64,000 nucleotides of DNA from Leptospira paudalimensis (GTDB taxonomy: Bacteria; Spirochaetota; Leptospiria; Leptospirales; Leptospiraceae). The notes under the pieces are model-generated. The model was not told the DNA's origin. It did not search any database and saw only the letters and a program-made list of their open reading frames with translations. The position numbers were made by a program, and so were the translations under genes. The first letter of the stretch is position 1, and every line of letters starts with the position of its first letter. Below, in pieces: positions 1-8,843 of the stretch. The stretch is from NCBI RefSeq assembly GCF_026151345.1, contig NZ_JAMQPR010000001.1:2152676-2216675 (forward strand). The letters are read 5' to 3'.

Positions 1-483
1 TCTAAAAACATTGTTCCTGCCATTCGAGAACCAAGAAACTTAGGACCGAAAAACTCCATTTATGCGGCAAGTTTACTTGCAGGGATTGCTCAATCCACAA
101 GTAGCCTCGGTTTGTGTTATGCACTTTCTTTGGCAGTCACTACTGTTACCAATTTAGATATCTTTCAAAGTATGTCGATTCTACTCCCACACGTCATGGA
201 ATACAACCTAACTTCTTCTGCAGGTAAGTATGTAATGATCGCAAGAGCCCTTGATGAAGATGTGACGAATATCTCCGTGATTGAAGCTGCGATCAAAGCG
301 GTGGAAGGGATCCGAAAAATTTATCTAGAGTTACGGATACCACAACGTCTCTCTGAGTATGAAGTGAAAAAAATCGACTTACCTGGGATTGCGACACTAG
401 CTGCAACGTATTCATTTCTTGATTGTCTTCCAAGAGAACTTCCGAAAAATGAAATCGAAACCATCCTTGTGGCTGCGTTTTAG
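1..483 (+). CDS. Iron-containing alcohol dehydrogenase family protein, C-terminal part (5' end outside window), metal ligands missing
   Basis: The reading frame is open from base 1 to the TAG at 481-483 and gives 160 residues, the helical C-terminal half of the Fe-ADH family (FucO, YqhD, glycerol dehydrogenase type). Family landmarks seen are LLAGIA, ILLPHVMEYN, IARAL and a PRE...E...AAF tail like that of FucO. In FucO the stretch GLVHGMAHPLG....PHG holds the iron-binding histidines; here the aligned stretch reads GLCYALSLAVT and then NLDIFQSMSILLPH, so all three C-terminal metal histidines are replaced (by Tyr, Leu and Ile). The NAD-binding half lies upstream of the window. By inference it may be a non-metal or non-catalytic paralogue; the substrate is unknown. 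It overlaps the next gene. Confidence 0.8.
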   Translation, partial: SKNIVPAIREPRNLGPKNSIYAASLLAGIAQSTSSLGLCYALSLAVTTVTNLDIFQSMSILLPHVMEYNLTSSAGKYVMIARALDEDVTNISVIEAAIKAVEGIRKIYLELRIPQRLSEYEVKKIDLPGIATLAATYSFLDCLPRELPKNEIETILVAAF

Positions 484-736
484 GAAAATTTTGATCCAAC
501 TCACAGAATTTGAACAAAGACTCTTAGAAACATTTTCCTTAAGTGATAGAGATGCAAGGCGTTTGCAAAGGGTAATCCAAGACCTTTCGATTGTAGTTGG
601 AATGGAACACGAAGAGATCTTTGACTTTATGCGTTTTGGCGTGGATCAGGAATTGGAAATTTTGAAAAAAGATTACAACTGGGAACACTTTCGCATTCGT
701 ATCCAAAAGAAATTAAAAAAATCCCCTCCTGTTTGA
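449..736 (+). CDS. Small hypothetical protein, mostly helical
   Basis: About 95 residues, basic and predicted helical, with no family that I recognise. The stretch LTEFEQRLLETFSLSDRD followed by a long charged helix and a KKLKKSPPV end suggests a small cytosolic protein. The start is uncertain. ATG at 449 overlaps the dehydrogenase by 35 bases; TTG at 491 has an AGGAAAA just after the upstream stop and would give 81 residues, which may be the true start. Its TGA at 734-736 overlaps the TTG start of the next gene (TTGA), so the three plus-strand genes look like one transcription unit. Confidence 0.6.
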   Translation: MKSKPSLWLRFRKILIQLTEFEQRLLETFSLSDRDARRLQRVIQDLSIVVGMEHEEIFDFMRFGVDQELEILKKDYNWEHFRIRIQKKLKKSPPV

Positions 737-1911
737 TTTACCACCAAGGTTACAATTACCATTTTTATCTAGCCGATTTGGATTCGGTTGCTCGTTTTGT
801 GACCTCCCCAGATCCCTTTTATCCAATTCCAATTAAAAAAATACCATCACTCCCTTCCGTATCCACTGATCCTATTGTATTCCCACGGTTTTTATACAAA
901 CTTCACTATGCCCGCCAAACCTTTGAAAGGATAGCTGTCTCTACTCCACCCTACTACAATAGTCCCGACCAAAAATCTGATTTTTTCCAAAAAACAAAAC
1001 CAGGGTTTTTACCCACCAAACGTACGATTGGTGGAATGAAACAAACCAAATCGGAGTTGGTACGAAGTAAACGAGACAAGTTTAACCAAACAAAATACCT
1101 ATCTCTTCGTGACATCGTAAACCCAGAATTTAATGAATCCATGGTGCTAAAGGAAATTGATTCCTTGTATATGGACAAAAAAAGTAAACTCTACCTCAAT
1201 CGTTTGGTTGCGATCCTTTATTCGGGCACCAAAGAAGAAGAATTAAAAATTGTAACGAACCTCTTTCGGTTTGAAACAGATTTTGCATTTTTTTTAAACA
1301 AACAAATGTTTACGGTCGAGCTCATTCCCCTCATCCATGGTCCCTTTTTACAAGAGATACTACGCACACACGATGAAAGGTATTTCCATTATATTTTACC
1401 CAAACTTTCCCCACCTGTTTTAGGAGTGATTCGAAAATCGATTTCCAAAAACAAAATGAAACAAATTGAATCCGCACCAAAACTCAAACCACCAGAAGGT
1501 GAAGATTTAATTTCCATCATCGAATCAGAACTTTACAAACGATTTGCAAGGAATTTGTATTATGAAGAAGGAACCATCTTCACTTACCGAGAAGAAGGAG
1601 AAGAGATTGGAAAAGAAACGATCCTGTTTGAGGATTCCAAACGATTTGATTTTTGTGTAAATGGTGAGTTTTTAGAATTTTATGGAAAAACAAAAACCAA
1701 ACTATTTTTCAAAACCAAAGAATGGATTGATACCATGCGATTTGATTTTTTCATCACACGAAAAGAAATCGAAACGAAGGAATTCCATCGATTGCCAAAG
1801 GACCTCATCCTTGAGATTCCTTATTATGAAACAGGTTTATTCCTGATAGGATCAGGGATCACCAAACCAAAACAATGTTTTGAATTTTCACTGTTATGGT
1901 TTGATTACTGA
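733..1911 (+). CDS. Uncharacterised protein with a FliG-like helical segment
   Basis: 392 residues with a TTG start coupled (TTGA) to the upstream stop. There is no signal peptide or membrane helix. Residues 1-130 are low in recognisable pattern and rich in Pro, Lys and aromatic residues. Residues about 155-275 can be laid without gaps on the FliG middle/C-terminal region: a run of helices ending in LNKQMFTVE, then a segment aligning with the FliG IQxVLR helix (FLQEILRTHD), then ILPKLSPPVLGVIRKSISK where FliG has ALKGA....IFxNMSKR, then a GEDLISIIESEL helix. The C-terminal 110 residues look beta-rich and have no match that I know. The FliG relation is a pattern judgement, not a search result. 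It ends 0 bp from the convergent glpK stop. Confidence 0.65.
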   Translation: MIYHQGYNYHFYLADLDSVARFVTSPDPFYPIPIKKIPSLPSVSTDPIVFPRFLYKLHYARQTFERIAVSTPPYYNSPDQKSDFFQKTKPGFLPTKRTIGGMKQTKSELVRSKRDKFNQTKYLSLRDIVNPEFNESMVLKEIDSLYMDKKSKLYLNRLVAILYSGTKEEELKIVTNLFRFETDFAFFLNKQMFTVELIPLIHGPFLQEILRTHDERYFHYILPKLSPPVLGVIRKSISKNKMKQIESAPKLKPPEGEDLISIIESELYKRFARNLYYEEGTIFTYREEGEEIGKETILFEDSKRFDFCVNGEFLEFYGKTKTKLFFKTKEWIDTMRFDFFITRKEIETKEFHRLPKDLILEIPYYETGLFLIGSGITKPKQCFEFSLLWFDY

Positions 1912-3408
1912 TTAGTTTCCTGTTTTCACCCTAGCAATTGCAGAATTCCATTTATCAATTTCTTCTTTTCGTTCTGCATCTTTCATTTTGGGTGTGAACT
2001 GAGTGGTTTTGGTTTCTTCTTTCCGTAGGTGGGCTACTGATTTGAAAAACCCTCGTTCAAGACCAGCTAAATAGGCTGCACCAAGTACCGTCGTATCCAC
2101 GTTTTGTGGTCGTATCACTTTTGTTCCTAAGATGTCTGCTTGGAATTGCATCAGCCATGCATTCGAAGTTGCCCCACCATCCACACGTAAAAACTTCAAT
2201 GGTTTTCCTGTTTCCTTTTCCATCGCATTGGCCAGTTCATAGGATTGCAATGCAATGGCTTTGAGAGCAGCCCTTGTGATCTGAGCAGGTGTAGTGTCAC
2301 GAGAGAGTCCAAAGATGGCTCCGCGTGCTTCTTGGTCCCAATGCGGGGCACCAAGTCCTGCAAAGGCAGGGACAAAAACTACATCATCTTTTGTTTTAAT
2401 GGACTTCACCAATTTTTCGGAATCCTTGGAGTATTTAAAAAATTCTAAATTGTCCCTTAGGAACTGAACAACTGCTCCTCCGATAAAAACGGATCCCTCT
2501 AAACAATAGACAGTTTTCCCTTCAGGACCAAGAGCTAGTGTGGTGATGAGACCTTGGTTTGAAATCCGGAATTCATCCCCCACATTGAAGAGTAAAAAAC
2601 AACCTGTACCGTAAGTGTTTTTAGCTTCCCCAGGTTCTGTGCAGAGTTGCCCAAAAAGTGCACCTTGTTGGTCACCCACAAGGGAAGAGATGGGAATTCC
2701 ATCTGGGATGGATTTAACATTGGAAGTAAACCCAAATAGATTTTTGGAATTGTATGCCTTGGGTAACATTGACATGGGAACTTTTAGGATCTTACAAAGT
2801 TCTTCGTCCCATTCCTTGGTTTGGATATTGAAGAGTAAAGTTCGGGATGCATTTGTATGATCGGTTTTGTGTTCTTTGTGACCAGTGAGTTTGTACAATA
2901 ACCAAGTATCGATGGTTCCAAATAAAAGGTCTCCTCGTTCGGCCCTCTCTCTCGCTCCTTTGACATTGTCGAGGATCCATTGGATTTTGGTTCCAGAGAA
3001 ATAAGCATCAAGTACAAGTCCTGTTTTGTTACGAAAGTTGGATTCTAGACTTTGTTTTTTTAAATCCTTACAGATATCCGATGTCCGACGGCATTGCCAT
3101 ACGATTGCATTATAAACTGGTTTTCCAGTTTTTTTATCCCAAACAACAGATGTTTCTCTTTGGTTTGTGATACCAATGGCAATCGCATCTTTGGGATTTA
3201 GTTTTCCGTTTTTGATCGCAAGGGCGATGAGTTTTTGTGTTTTTTGCCAGATCTCTTCCGGGTCATGTTCCACCCAACCTGGTTTAGGATAGTATTGTTT
3301 GAATTCTTGGTAGGCAGACGAAATCACTTTCCCTTTGTCATTAAAACAAAATGTTCGAATCCCAGTTGTCCCCGCATCAATCCCAATGATGTAATTTTTT
3401 TTTGCCAT
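1912..3408 (-). CDS. glpK: Glycerol kinase
   Basis: 498 residues, the usual length of the FGGY-family glycerol kinase, which phosphorylates glycerol to sn-glycerol-3-phosphate in the cytosol. The N-terminal phosphate loop GIDAGTTGIR (residues 9-18), the NQRET segment, the GDQQGALFGQ signature and the C-terminal DGGATSNAWLMQ nucleotide region are all present. It begins 1 bp after the stop of the metallo-hydrolase gene upstream and so is probably co-transcribed with it. Neither glpF nor glpD is in the window. Confidence 0.96.
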   Translation of the reverse strand: MAKKNYIIGIDAGTTGIRTFCFNDKGKVISSAYQEFKQYYPKPGWVEHDPEEIWQKTQKLIALAIKNGKLNPKDAIAIGITNQRETSVVWDKKTGKPVYNAIVWQCRRTSDICKDLKKQSLESNFRNKTGLVLDAYFSGTKIQWILDNVKGARERAERGDLLFGTIDTWLLYKLTGHKEHKTDHTNASRTLLFNIQTKEWDEELCKILKVPMSMLPKAYNSKNLFGFTSNVKSIPDGIPISSLVGDQQGALFGQLCTEPGEAKNTYGTGCFLLFNVGDEFRISNQGLITTLALGPEGKTVYCLEGSVFIGGAVVQFLRDNLEFFKYSKDSEKLVKSIKTKDDVVFVPAFAGLGAPHWDQEARGAIFGLSRDTTPAQITRAALKAIALQSYELANAMEKETGKPLKFLRVDGGATSNAWLMQFQADILGTKVIRPQNVDTTVLGAAYLAGLERGFFKSVAHLRKEETKTTQFTPKMKDAERKEEIDKWNSAIARVKTGN

Positions 3409-3409
3409 T

Positions 3410-4366
3410 TTATACCTCTATTTCCAAACCTTCATAAGCCATAATGATTTCTAATTTTCCATGTGGATCAAACATCTCTTTATACTTTAACGCACGTAAG
3501 TATACCAAATCTAATTTCTCATCATCGTAAGAAGGATCATGATGGAACATCACCAGTTTTTTTACTTTTGCCCTGAGAGCAATGTCTGTGGCAATGGAAG
3601 CGGAACTATGACCCCAATCAATTTTTTGTAATGATTCTTCAAACGTATATTGTGTATCAAAAACCAAAACATCAGCATCGCGGAAATAATCGATGTAAGT
3701 ATCGATGTTTTCCATTTCTTCTAAGTTAAACTCAGCATCGGATGCAAAGATGATCGATTTCCCATCTTCTGTAAACCGGTAAGAAAAACTCCCTCCAGGG
3801 TGGCGCACTGCTTTGCTAAACGCTTGGATGTTTGGGCCAAGAGAAACAACCTCTCCTTCATCAATGAATTGAAAGGTTTTTTTAGCAGCATAATGATCGA
3901 AGGAAACAGGAAAATGTGTGAATACAAATTGGTGTTCCAACCTATTTTCTGCATCATTCATGGACGAAATGAACTCAAAATGATTTCCCGGCAAAAACAA
4001 AGGTATAAAAAAAGGTATGCCTTGGATATGGTCCCAATGTGTATGAGTGAGAACCCAATAAGCGTGCCCAGCACCCTTTCCAAATTGAGATGACATCATT
4101 TGGTTTCCAAGTTCGCGTAAACCCGTACCACCATCGATGATGATGAGAGTTCCCTCTTTGTCACGGATTTCAACACAAGTCGTATTACCACCGTAAGTTG
4201 ATGATGAGGAAAAACTAAGAGAATTTAAAAAACTATGAATACTTTGTTCGTTTTGGATGTCGGTTGGACTTGCCAAAGAGAGAATTTTTTCGATTTTATG
4301 TTTTACGTTTTCTGGCCGGATGGGTGAACCTATGGAACCTCGAACACCCCAAAACTTAATTTTCAT
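3410..4366 (-). CDS. Metallo-beta-lactamase-fold hydrolase
   Basis: 318 residues. It starts with the fold's first strand, MKIKFWGVRGS, and has the metal motif HxHxDH at residues 108-113 (THTHWDHIQG). Later ligands are VRHPGGSFSYR, the Asp in FASDAEF, and the last His in FHHDPSYDD. This layout is that of the MBL subgroup with YycJ/PhnP-like and cyclic-nucleotide phosphodiesterase members, so a phosphodiesterase activity on a nucleotide or phosphonate ester is plausible, but the substrate cannot be read from the sequence. It is cytosolic, with no signal peptide. It is the first gene of a two-gene unit with glpK, which lies 1 bp downstream. Confidence 0.85.
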   Translation of the reverse strand: MKIKFWGVRGSIGSPIRPENVKHKIEKILSLASPTDIQNEQSIHSFLNSLSFSSSSTYGGNTTCVEIRDKEGTLIIIDGGTGLRELGNQMMSSQFGKGAGHAYWVLTHTHWDHIQGIPFFIPLFLPGNHFEFISSMNDAENRLEHQFVFTHFPVSFDHYAAKKTFQFIDEGEVVSLGPNIQAFSKAVRHPGGSFSYRFTEDGKSIIFASDAEFNLEEMENIDTYIDYFRDADVLVFDTQYTFEESLQKIDWGHSSASIATDIALRAKVKKLVMFHHDPSYDDEKLDLVYLRALKYKEMFDPHGKLEIIMAYEGLEIEV

Positions 4367-4450
4367 TGCTCTTTTTCTAGAGTCCTTTTTGGAAAAATCA
4401 AACGTTTTTTGATTGTATTTCCCCTTTCAGATGTTGTCTTAACTGAAGTT

Positions 4451-4759
4451 ATGTTTCAGTATGAAATCAAACATGAGAATTCAAAAGCCATCATCGATTT
4501 GAATGGTTCCTTATCGTTAAGGGACACACCCAAATTAAAATTGGAAATTAAGGAATTGATCGATTCAGATTCGGTCACAGAACTGGTTTTCGATTTCCAA
4601 CATTTGACGTATTTGGATTCGTCGGGAATTGGAATCCTACTTCACACCTATAGTTGGACAAAAGAAAAAAACAAAAAAGTAAAAATGGTCCATCTCTCGA
4701 GTGAAATCAGAACCATTTTTAGTGTCGCAAATTTATTAGAAATTTTCCAAGTTGAATGA
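4451..4759 (+). CDS. STAS-domain anti-sigma factor antagonist
   Basis: 102 residues, all one STAS domain of the SpoIIAA/RsbV type. The conserved loop LDSSGIGILL carries the serine that a partner kinase (SpoIIAB/RsbW type) normally phosphorylates; the unphosphorylated form releases a sigma factor or drives a partner switch. I chose the ATG at 4451 (MFQYEIKHEN); an upstream TTG at 4409 would add 14 residues that do not belong to the domain. No cognate kinase or phosphatase is adjacent. The stop lies 1 bp from the convergent pssA stop. Confidence 0.88.
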   Translation: MFQYEIKHENSKAIIDLNGSLSLRDTPKLKLEIKELIDSDSVTELVFDFQHLTYLDSSGIGILLHTYSWTKEKNKKVKMVHLSSEIRTIFSVANLLEIFQVE

Positions 4760-4760
4760 A

Positions 4761-5516
4761 TTACACTCGGTAGTCTTGGATGGTTTGGATAAGAAAGGAC
4801 ACAATCCCCGAAAACACATAAAAACCAACTGCACCATACATCACATAGGGCCATCGGTAAAATCCAATCGCAAACAAAATGAGTCCCAAACCAAAAAGGC
4901 TGATGCCTAATTTTTTCCAAGAAAAGAGTCCACGCATTGCCACCTGGGGTTTGCTGTAGCGTAACGTGGAAACCATAAGTAATGCTGTGATCACAAAAAA
5001 GGTGACAGCAGTCCATAACGGCACTTGGGATACAGAAAAAACAAGGGGAAAGATTCCAATCACAACACCAGCCACAGGAGAAGGCAGTCCATTAAACGAC
5101 TTTGGATCATGTGCAACATTGAACCTTGCCAATCGGTAAGCAGCACAAATAGGATACAAAGCCGCAATGAACATTCCGAGTGGTAAATAATCTGGTTTAT
5201 CAAAGATATCGAGTTTGATATCAAAAAAGAACATTTTATACGCTAAAAATCCGGGTGCAATTCCGAAAGTGGTAAGGTCTGCAAGGCTATCTAAATCAGC
5301 ACCGAGTTCACTCGTACAATTGAGAGCTCTCGCAGCCATTCCATCAAAACCATCAAATAACGCAGCTAAGATGATAAACACACCTGCTAGGGAATACAAT
5401 TCATGTGAATTTGGTTGGCTTGGGTTTGTCTCAGAGACAAGTAACATGGAAACAAAACCTAAAGTCAGGTTTCCGAGGGTTAAGGTATTGGGGATCCAAG
5501 TTAATTTTAGTTTCAT
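4761..5516 (-). CDS. pssA: CDP-diacylglycerol--serine O-phosphatidyltransferase
   Basis: 251 residues, an integral membrane CDP-alcohol phosphatidyltransferase making phosphatidylserine, the precursor of phosphatidylethanolamine. The full family motif D-G-x2-A-R-x8-G-x3-D-x3-D is at residues 58-80 (DGMAAR ... G72 ... D76 ... D80). About six to seven hydrophobic helices span the protein. The N-terminus WIPNTLTLGNLTLGF is typical of the Bacillus-type PssA. Its ATG overlaps the tsaD stop by 4 bp (ATGA), so it is translationally coupled. No psd gene is in the window. Confidence 0.93.
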   Translation of the reverse strand: MKLKLTWIPNTLTLGNLTLGFVSMLLVSETNPSQPNSHELYSLAGVFIILAALFDGFDGMAARALNCTSELGADLDSLADLTTFGIAPGFLAYKMFFFDIKLDIFDKPDYLPLGMFIAALYPICAAYRLARFNVAHDPKSFNGLPSPVAGVVIGIFPLVFSVSQVPLWTAVTFFVITALLMVSTLRYSKPQVAMRGLFSWKKLGISLFGLGLILFAIGFYRWPYVMYGAVGFYVFSGIVSFLIQTIQDYRV

Positions 5517-6538
5517 AGTATTTGTTCAAAGTTTCGTTTTGGACTGACTTTAAAATCGAGTCCTACAAATTTTTTTTCTTTCCAAAGATGGTATCCAAGA
5601 CATGCCACCATCGCTCCGTTATCCGTGCAGTAAATTTTTTTTTGGGGGTAATACAATTGAAAAGATCGATTTTTGGCTTCTTTTTGGAGGGTAGACCTAA
5701 GTGTTTCATTCGCAAGCACTCCCCCAGCTGCAACAACGGTTTTGATTTGGGTTTTTTCGATCGCCTTTGTTATATTTCGTACTACGAGCTCAAAGGCTGT
5801 TTTTTGAAAGTAATATGCAATTTTTCCAATGGGTGGTGTTTCTGTGAAAGACTTTATGTAATACAACACTGCTGTTTTTAAACCACTGTAGGAAAATCGA
5901 ATTGTATCTTGTGTGTCTTCCTTTAATAATTTTGGAAAGGGGCTTTTTTCCCCTTTGGGTATTTCATAGGAAGATGCCATTTTTTCAATGATGGGACCAC
6001 CTGGGTAAGGTAAACCCAAAATCGCACTGACCTTATCAAATGCTTCCCCAAGAGAATCATCCCTGGTATCGGCAAGTAATTCCAAATCACCAAAACCTTT
6101 GTAGATGTAAATGGACGAATTGCCTCCCGACAGAAGAACACCTAACCAGGGAAATGCGGGCAAATTGTTTTCGAGTCCGATTACAGTTAAGTGTGCTTCT
6201 AAATGGTTCACAAGAACAATCGGGATGGAATGCACAAGTGAGATACACCTTGCCAGTTGTGCTCCAATCATAAGAGACCCAACAAGACCTGGATACCCTG
6301 TCACAGCAACATATTGCAAATCAGAGAACTTCAAATTTGCTTCTTCCATACAAACAGAAAGAAGTGAATTTATTTTTTCCAAATGTGCACGAGAGGCAAT
6401 TTCAGGAACCACTCCCCGATAAGGAGAATGGGTTTCAATTTGGCTGTATACTTTGAGTGAAACTAATTCTTTGCCATCTTTGACAATGGCAATTGACGTT
6501 TCATCACAACTGGATTCAATCCCAATTCCATAAACCAT
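5513..6538 (-). CDS. tsaD: tRNA N6-adenosine threonylcarbamoyltransferase
   Basis: 341 residues, a normal length. TsaD transfers the threonylcarbamoyl group to A37 of ANN-reading tRNAs, acting with TsaB, TsaC and TsaE. The ASKHA-fold N-terminus GIESSCDETS (residues 6-15), the metal-binding HLEAH (H112 and H116), the LLSGGNSS loop and the C-terminal GGVLANETLR segment are visible, together with the final metal Asp in YCTDNGAM. It starts next to the ctpA stop and overlaps pssA by 4 bp. tsaB, tsaC and tsaE are not in the window. Confidence 0.96.
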   Translation of the reverse strand: MVYGIGIESSCDETSIAIVKDGKELVSLKVYSQIETHSPYRGVVPEIASRAHLEKINSLLSVCMEEANLKFSDLQYVAVTGYPGLVGSLMIGAQLARCISLVHSIPIVLVNHLEAHLTVIGLENNLPAFPWLGVLLSGGNSSIYIYKGFGDLELLADTRDDSLGEAFDKVSAILGLPYPGGPIIEKMASSYEIPKGEKSPFPKLLKEDTQDTIRFSYSGLKTAVLYYIKSFTETPPIGKIAYYFQKTAFELVVRNITKAIEKTQIKTVVAAGGVLANETLRSTLQKEAKNRSFQLYYPQKKIYCTDNGAMVACLGYHLWKEKKFVGLDFKVSPKRNFEQIL

Positions 6539-7915
6539 TTATTTCAATAGGTTAATTGCTTCTGATAATTGAATGTCCAAGTCGAGTCTTGGTTTGGATT
6601 GGGAAGAACCCATTCTCATTTCATTGAATAAAAAAATCCGAATCACAGAATCAGATATCTTTAAATTTTCCTTTTTAAGGATTTCCTTAAAATCTGTGAT
6701 CGAGGTTTCATTAAATTCAGAATGAGATTCTAAAAAAGGTCGGATTAAGTTTTTCTTAAATAGTTTTTCCAATGCATACTTTTCGTCTTCATTGGCAGAA
6801 ACAGGATTGATGACATGATCAGGTGTGATTCCTTTTCCATGGATCGATATCCCTGATGGTGTATAATATTTTTGAATGGTGATCGCAACACCAGCACCAA
6901 AAGATAAAGGAATAATGGACTGAACACTTCCTTTTCCAAAACTTTGTGTCCCAACGATTAACGCTCGTTTGTTGTCCTTTAAAGCTCCAGCTAAAATTTC
7001 GGATGCACTCGCAGACCCACCATTGACCAAGATGGCAACAGGTAAATCCAAGAATTTTAAATCACGATCTTCCGATTTAAAACTTTTGATGAGAACTCCC
7101 CCTCTTCCTTTTACTGATACAATGTCTGAGTTGGGAGGAAGGAACAAATCCGCTAAATCAATTGCTAAATCAAGGAGGCCACCTGGATTCATTCGCAGGT
7201 CGATCACAAGTTTTTTGGCACCTGAGTCTTTTAAGTTTTTAACTGCAGCTGCAAATTCTTTGCCTGTATCTTTCCCCATAAACTGAACGAGTTTGATGTA
7301 ACCGGTTTCTTTTTCAGGAAGATAAAAGGAACGTAAAAATCGAATTTGAATGAGTTCTCTCACTAAATTGACAACAAAAGGTTCTTTTAATCCTTTCCTT
7401 TCAATTTTCATGGAAATCGAAGTTCCCACTTCACCACGCATCATGGCAAAGGATTCCGCTTGGGAAAGTGATTTGACTGGTTTCCCATTGATTTCGATGA
7501 TTTTGTCCTGTGGTAAAAGACCAGCCTTCCAAGCAGGAGTTCCTTCAATCGGTGCCACAATGACAAAAGCATTCTCTTGGTAGTTGAGTTCGACACCAAT
7601 GCCACCAAAACTCCCTTTGGTTTCGTTTTGAAGTTCTTTAAATTCATCCACATCGATAAAACGAGTATGTGGGTCACCTAAACTATGTAAGGCACCTTGG
7701 ATCGCTCCAATGTATATTTTTTTCTCTTCTTGGGGTTCAACAAAGTCGTTTTCGATATAAGCGACAACTTCATGTAAAATTTGTAGGTATTTTTCCCCAT
7801 CAGAGGAGATGGCTTTTACTTTTTCAATGCTTAGGAAAAAAACGATTCCTAACAGAGACAAGGTGACACTTAACCACAAAAAACGTTCTGAAAATTTCAC
7901 TTTATTCATTTCCAT
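6539..7915 (-). CDS. ctpA: C-terminal processing serine protease (S41, CtpA/Prc type)
   Basis: 458 residues. A single N-terminal membrane anchor or signal (about 10-30) precedes a PDZ domain (about 100-175, GFGGIGVEL-type entry, GxPAxKAGL) and an S41 catalytic domain. The catalytic Ser is S303 in GGSASASEI and the Lys is K328 in SFGKGSVQ, the usual Ser-Lys pair. It acts in the periplasm, trimming C-termini of envelope proteins. The ATG used here overlaps the lipoprotein gene upstream by 14 bp; an ATG two codons later (7909) is also possible. The last 90 residues are a charged extension of the kind common in this family. Confidence 0.92.
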   Translation of the reverse strand: MEMNKVKFSERFLWLSVTLSLLGIVFFLSIEKVKAISSDGEKYLQILHEVVAYIENDFVEPQEEKKIYIGAIQGALHSLGDPHTRFIDVDEFKELQNETKGSFGGIGVELNYQENAFVIVAPIEGTPAWKAGLLPQDKIIEINGKPVKSLSQAESFAMMRGEVGTSISMKIERKGLKEPFVVNLVRELIQIRFLRSFYLPEKETGYIKLVQFMGKDTGKEFAAAVKNLKDSGAKKLVIDLRMNPGGLLDLAIDLADLFLPPNSDIVSVKGRGGVLIKSFKSEDRDLKFLDLPVAILVNGGSASASEILAGALKDNKRALIVGTQSFGKGSVQSIIPLSFGAGVAITIQKYYTPSGISIHGKGITPDHVINPVSANEDEKYALEKLFKKNLIRPFLESHSEFNETSITDFKEILKKENLKISDSVIRIFLFNEMRMGSSQSKPRLDLDIQLSEAINLLK

Positions 7916-8192
7916 AAATTGACTCGTATAATGACTTATTCTCTTGTTTTAACATTTCTTTTGCCTCAGGAATCGACAAACGATACACATCACATGCTTC
8001 TTCGAATAGTTGTACGTCTGATGGAGTTGGACGTTTGGTATCTGCCATAAGTCCCGTTTGGATTCGATTTTGAGCAAATCGTTCCAAAACACGTTTTAAA
8101 TCATAAGCATTGATTTCTTGTTTTTTGGGAGCACAACTGACAAGGAAAAGGGAGAGTGTGATACAGGCGAGTGAGAAGAGATGTTTCGACAT
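7902..8192 (-). CDS. Small lipoprotein of unknown function
   Basis: 96 residues from the ATG at 8192. The N-terminus MSKHLFSLACITLSLFLVSC is a lipoprotein signal peptide with the lipobox LVSC (mature Cys at residue 20). The mature part is about 76 residues, charged and helical, with no known domain. The frame is also open to a TTG at 8228, next to the lexA stop, which would add 12 residues; the ATG is preferred because it gives the standard signal length, although its AGAAGGG lies very close. It sits between lexA and ctpA and overlaps ctpA, so it may be a partner or substrate of the envelope protease. Confidence 0.72.
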   Translation of the reverse strand: MSKHLFSLACITLSLFLVSCAPKKQEINAYDLKRVLERFAQNRIQTGLMADTKRPTPSDVQLFEEACDVYRLSIPEAKEMLKQENKSLYESIYGNE

Positions 8193-8228
8193 CCCTTCTA
8201 GGATCAAAGGAAACCTACTCTTGGTCAA

Positions 8229-8837
8229 TCAGTAAATACGATAGAGGCCTATGAGTTTTCCAATTATCGTTGCTTTCTTTGTGCGAATGGGTTTGAGTTT
8301 TGCATTCCGAGGTTCCAGACGGATCATGTCTGGTTCTTTGTAAAAAACCTTGAGAGTGGCTTCATTATCGATCATTGCCACAACAATTTCGCCATTCCTT
8401 GCTGTATCCTTTTTCTGGATGATGGCAATGTCCCCGTCACTGATCCCCGCTTCCACCATGGAATCACCTTTCACCTTTAAGGCAAAGGTCCCTGGTTTTG
8501 TTGCCAAATCATCTGGGACAGCAATGTATTCTTCAATGTTTTCTTCTGCAAGGATGGGATTCCCTGCTGCCACTTGGCCAAGGAGTGGGATCCCAGAAGC
8601 ACGAACCAGGAGAGCTTCGTCGGCATTTCCTTTCAGAAGTTCGATGGCACGGCTTTGGTTTTTAGAAGTGCGGATATAACCTTTTTTTTCAATTGCCTTT
8701 AGGTGGTCGTATGCACCTTTTGCAGTGATTCCAAATTGGTCACCAATCTCACGGATGGTAGGGGGAAATCCCTTTTCTCGGACCGTGTCCGAGATGTATT
8801 GTAAAACAGATTCTTGTTTTTCCGTGAGGTCTTTCAT
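8229..8837 (-). CDS. lexA: LexA SOS-response repressor
   Basis: 202 residues, the normal length. The N-terminal winged-helix DNA-binding domain (about 1-65, with PPTIREIGDQFGI) is joined to an S24 self-cleaving domain. The cleavage site is A91-G92 (QVAAGNP), the catalytic Ser is S126 (GDSMVEAGI) and the Lys is K163 (ATLKVFY). On DNA damage RecA filaments stimulate self-cleavage and derepress SOS genes. A promoter lies in the 50 bp upstream. The lipoprotein gene follows closely. Confidence 0.96.
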   Translation of the reverse strand: MKDLTEKQESVLQYISDTVREKGFPPTIREIGDQFGITAKGAYDHLKAIEKKGYIRTSKNQSRAIELLKGNADEALLVRASGIPLLGQVAAGNPILAEENIEEYIAVPDDLATKPGTFALKVKGDSMVEAGISDGDIAIIQKKDTARNGEIVVAMIDNEATLKVFYKEPDMIRLEPRNAKLKPIRTKKATIIGKLIGLYRIY

Positions 8838-8843
8838 ACTAAA

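Noticed and set aside
4394..4416. Hairpin AATCAAA/TTTGATT upstream of the STAS gene
   Set aside because: AT-only stem in a divergent promoter region; too weak to call a terminator or operator.
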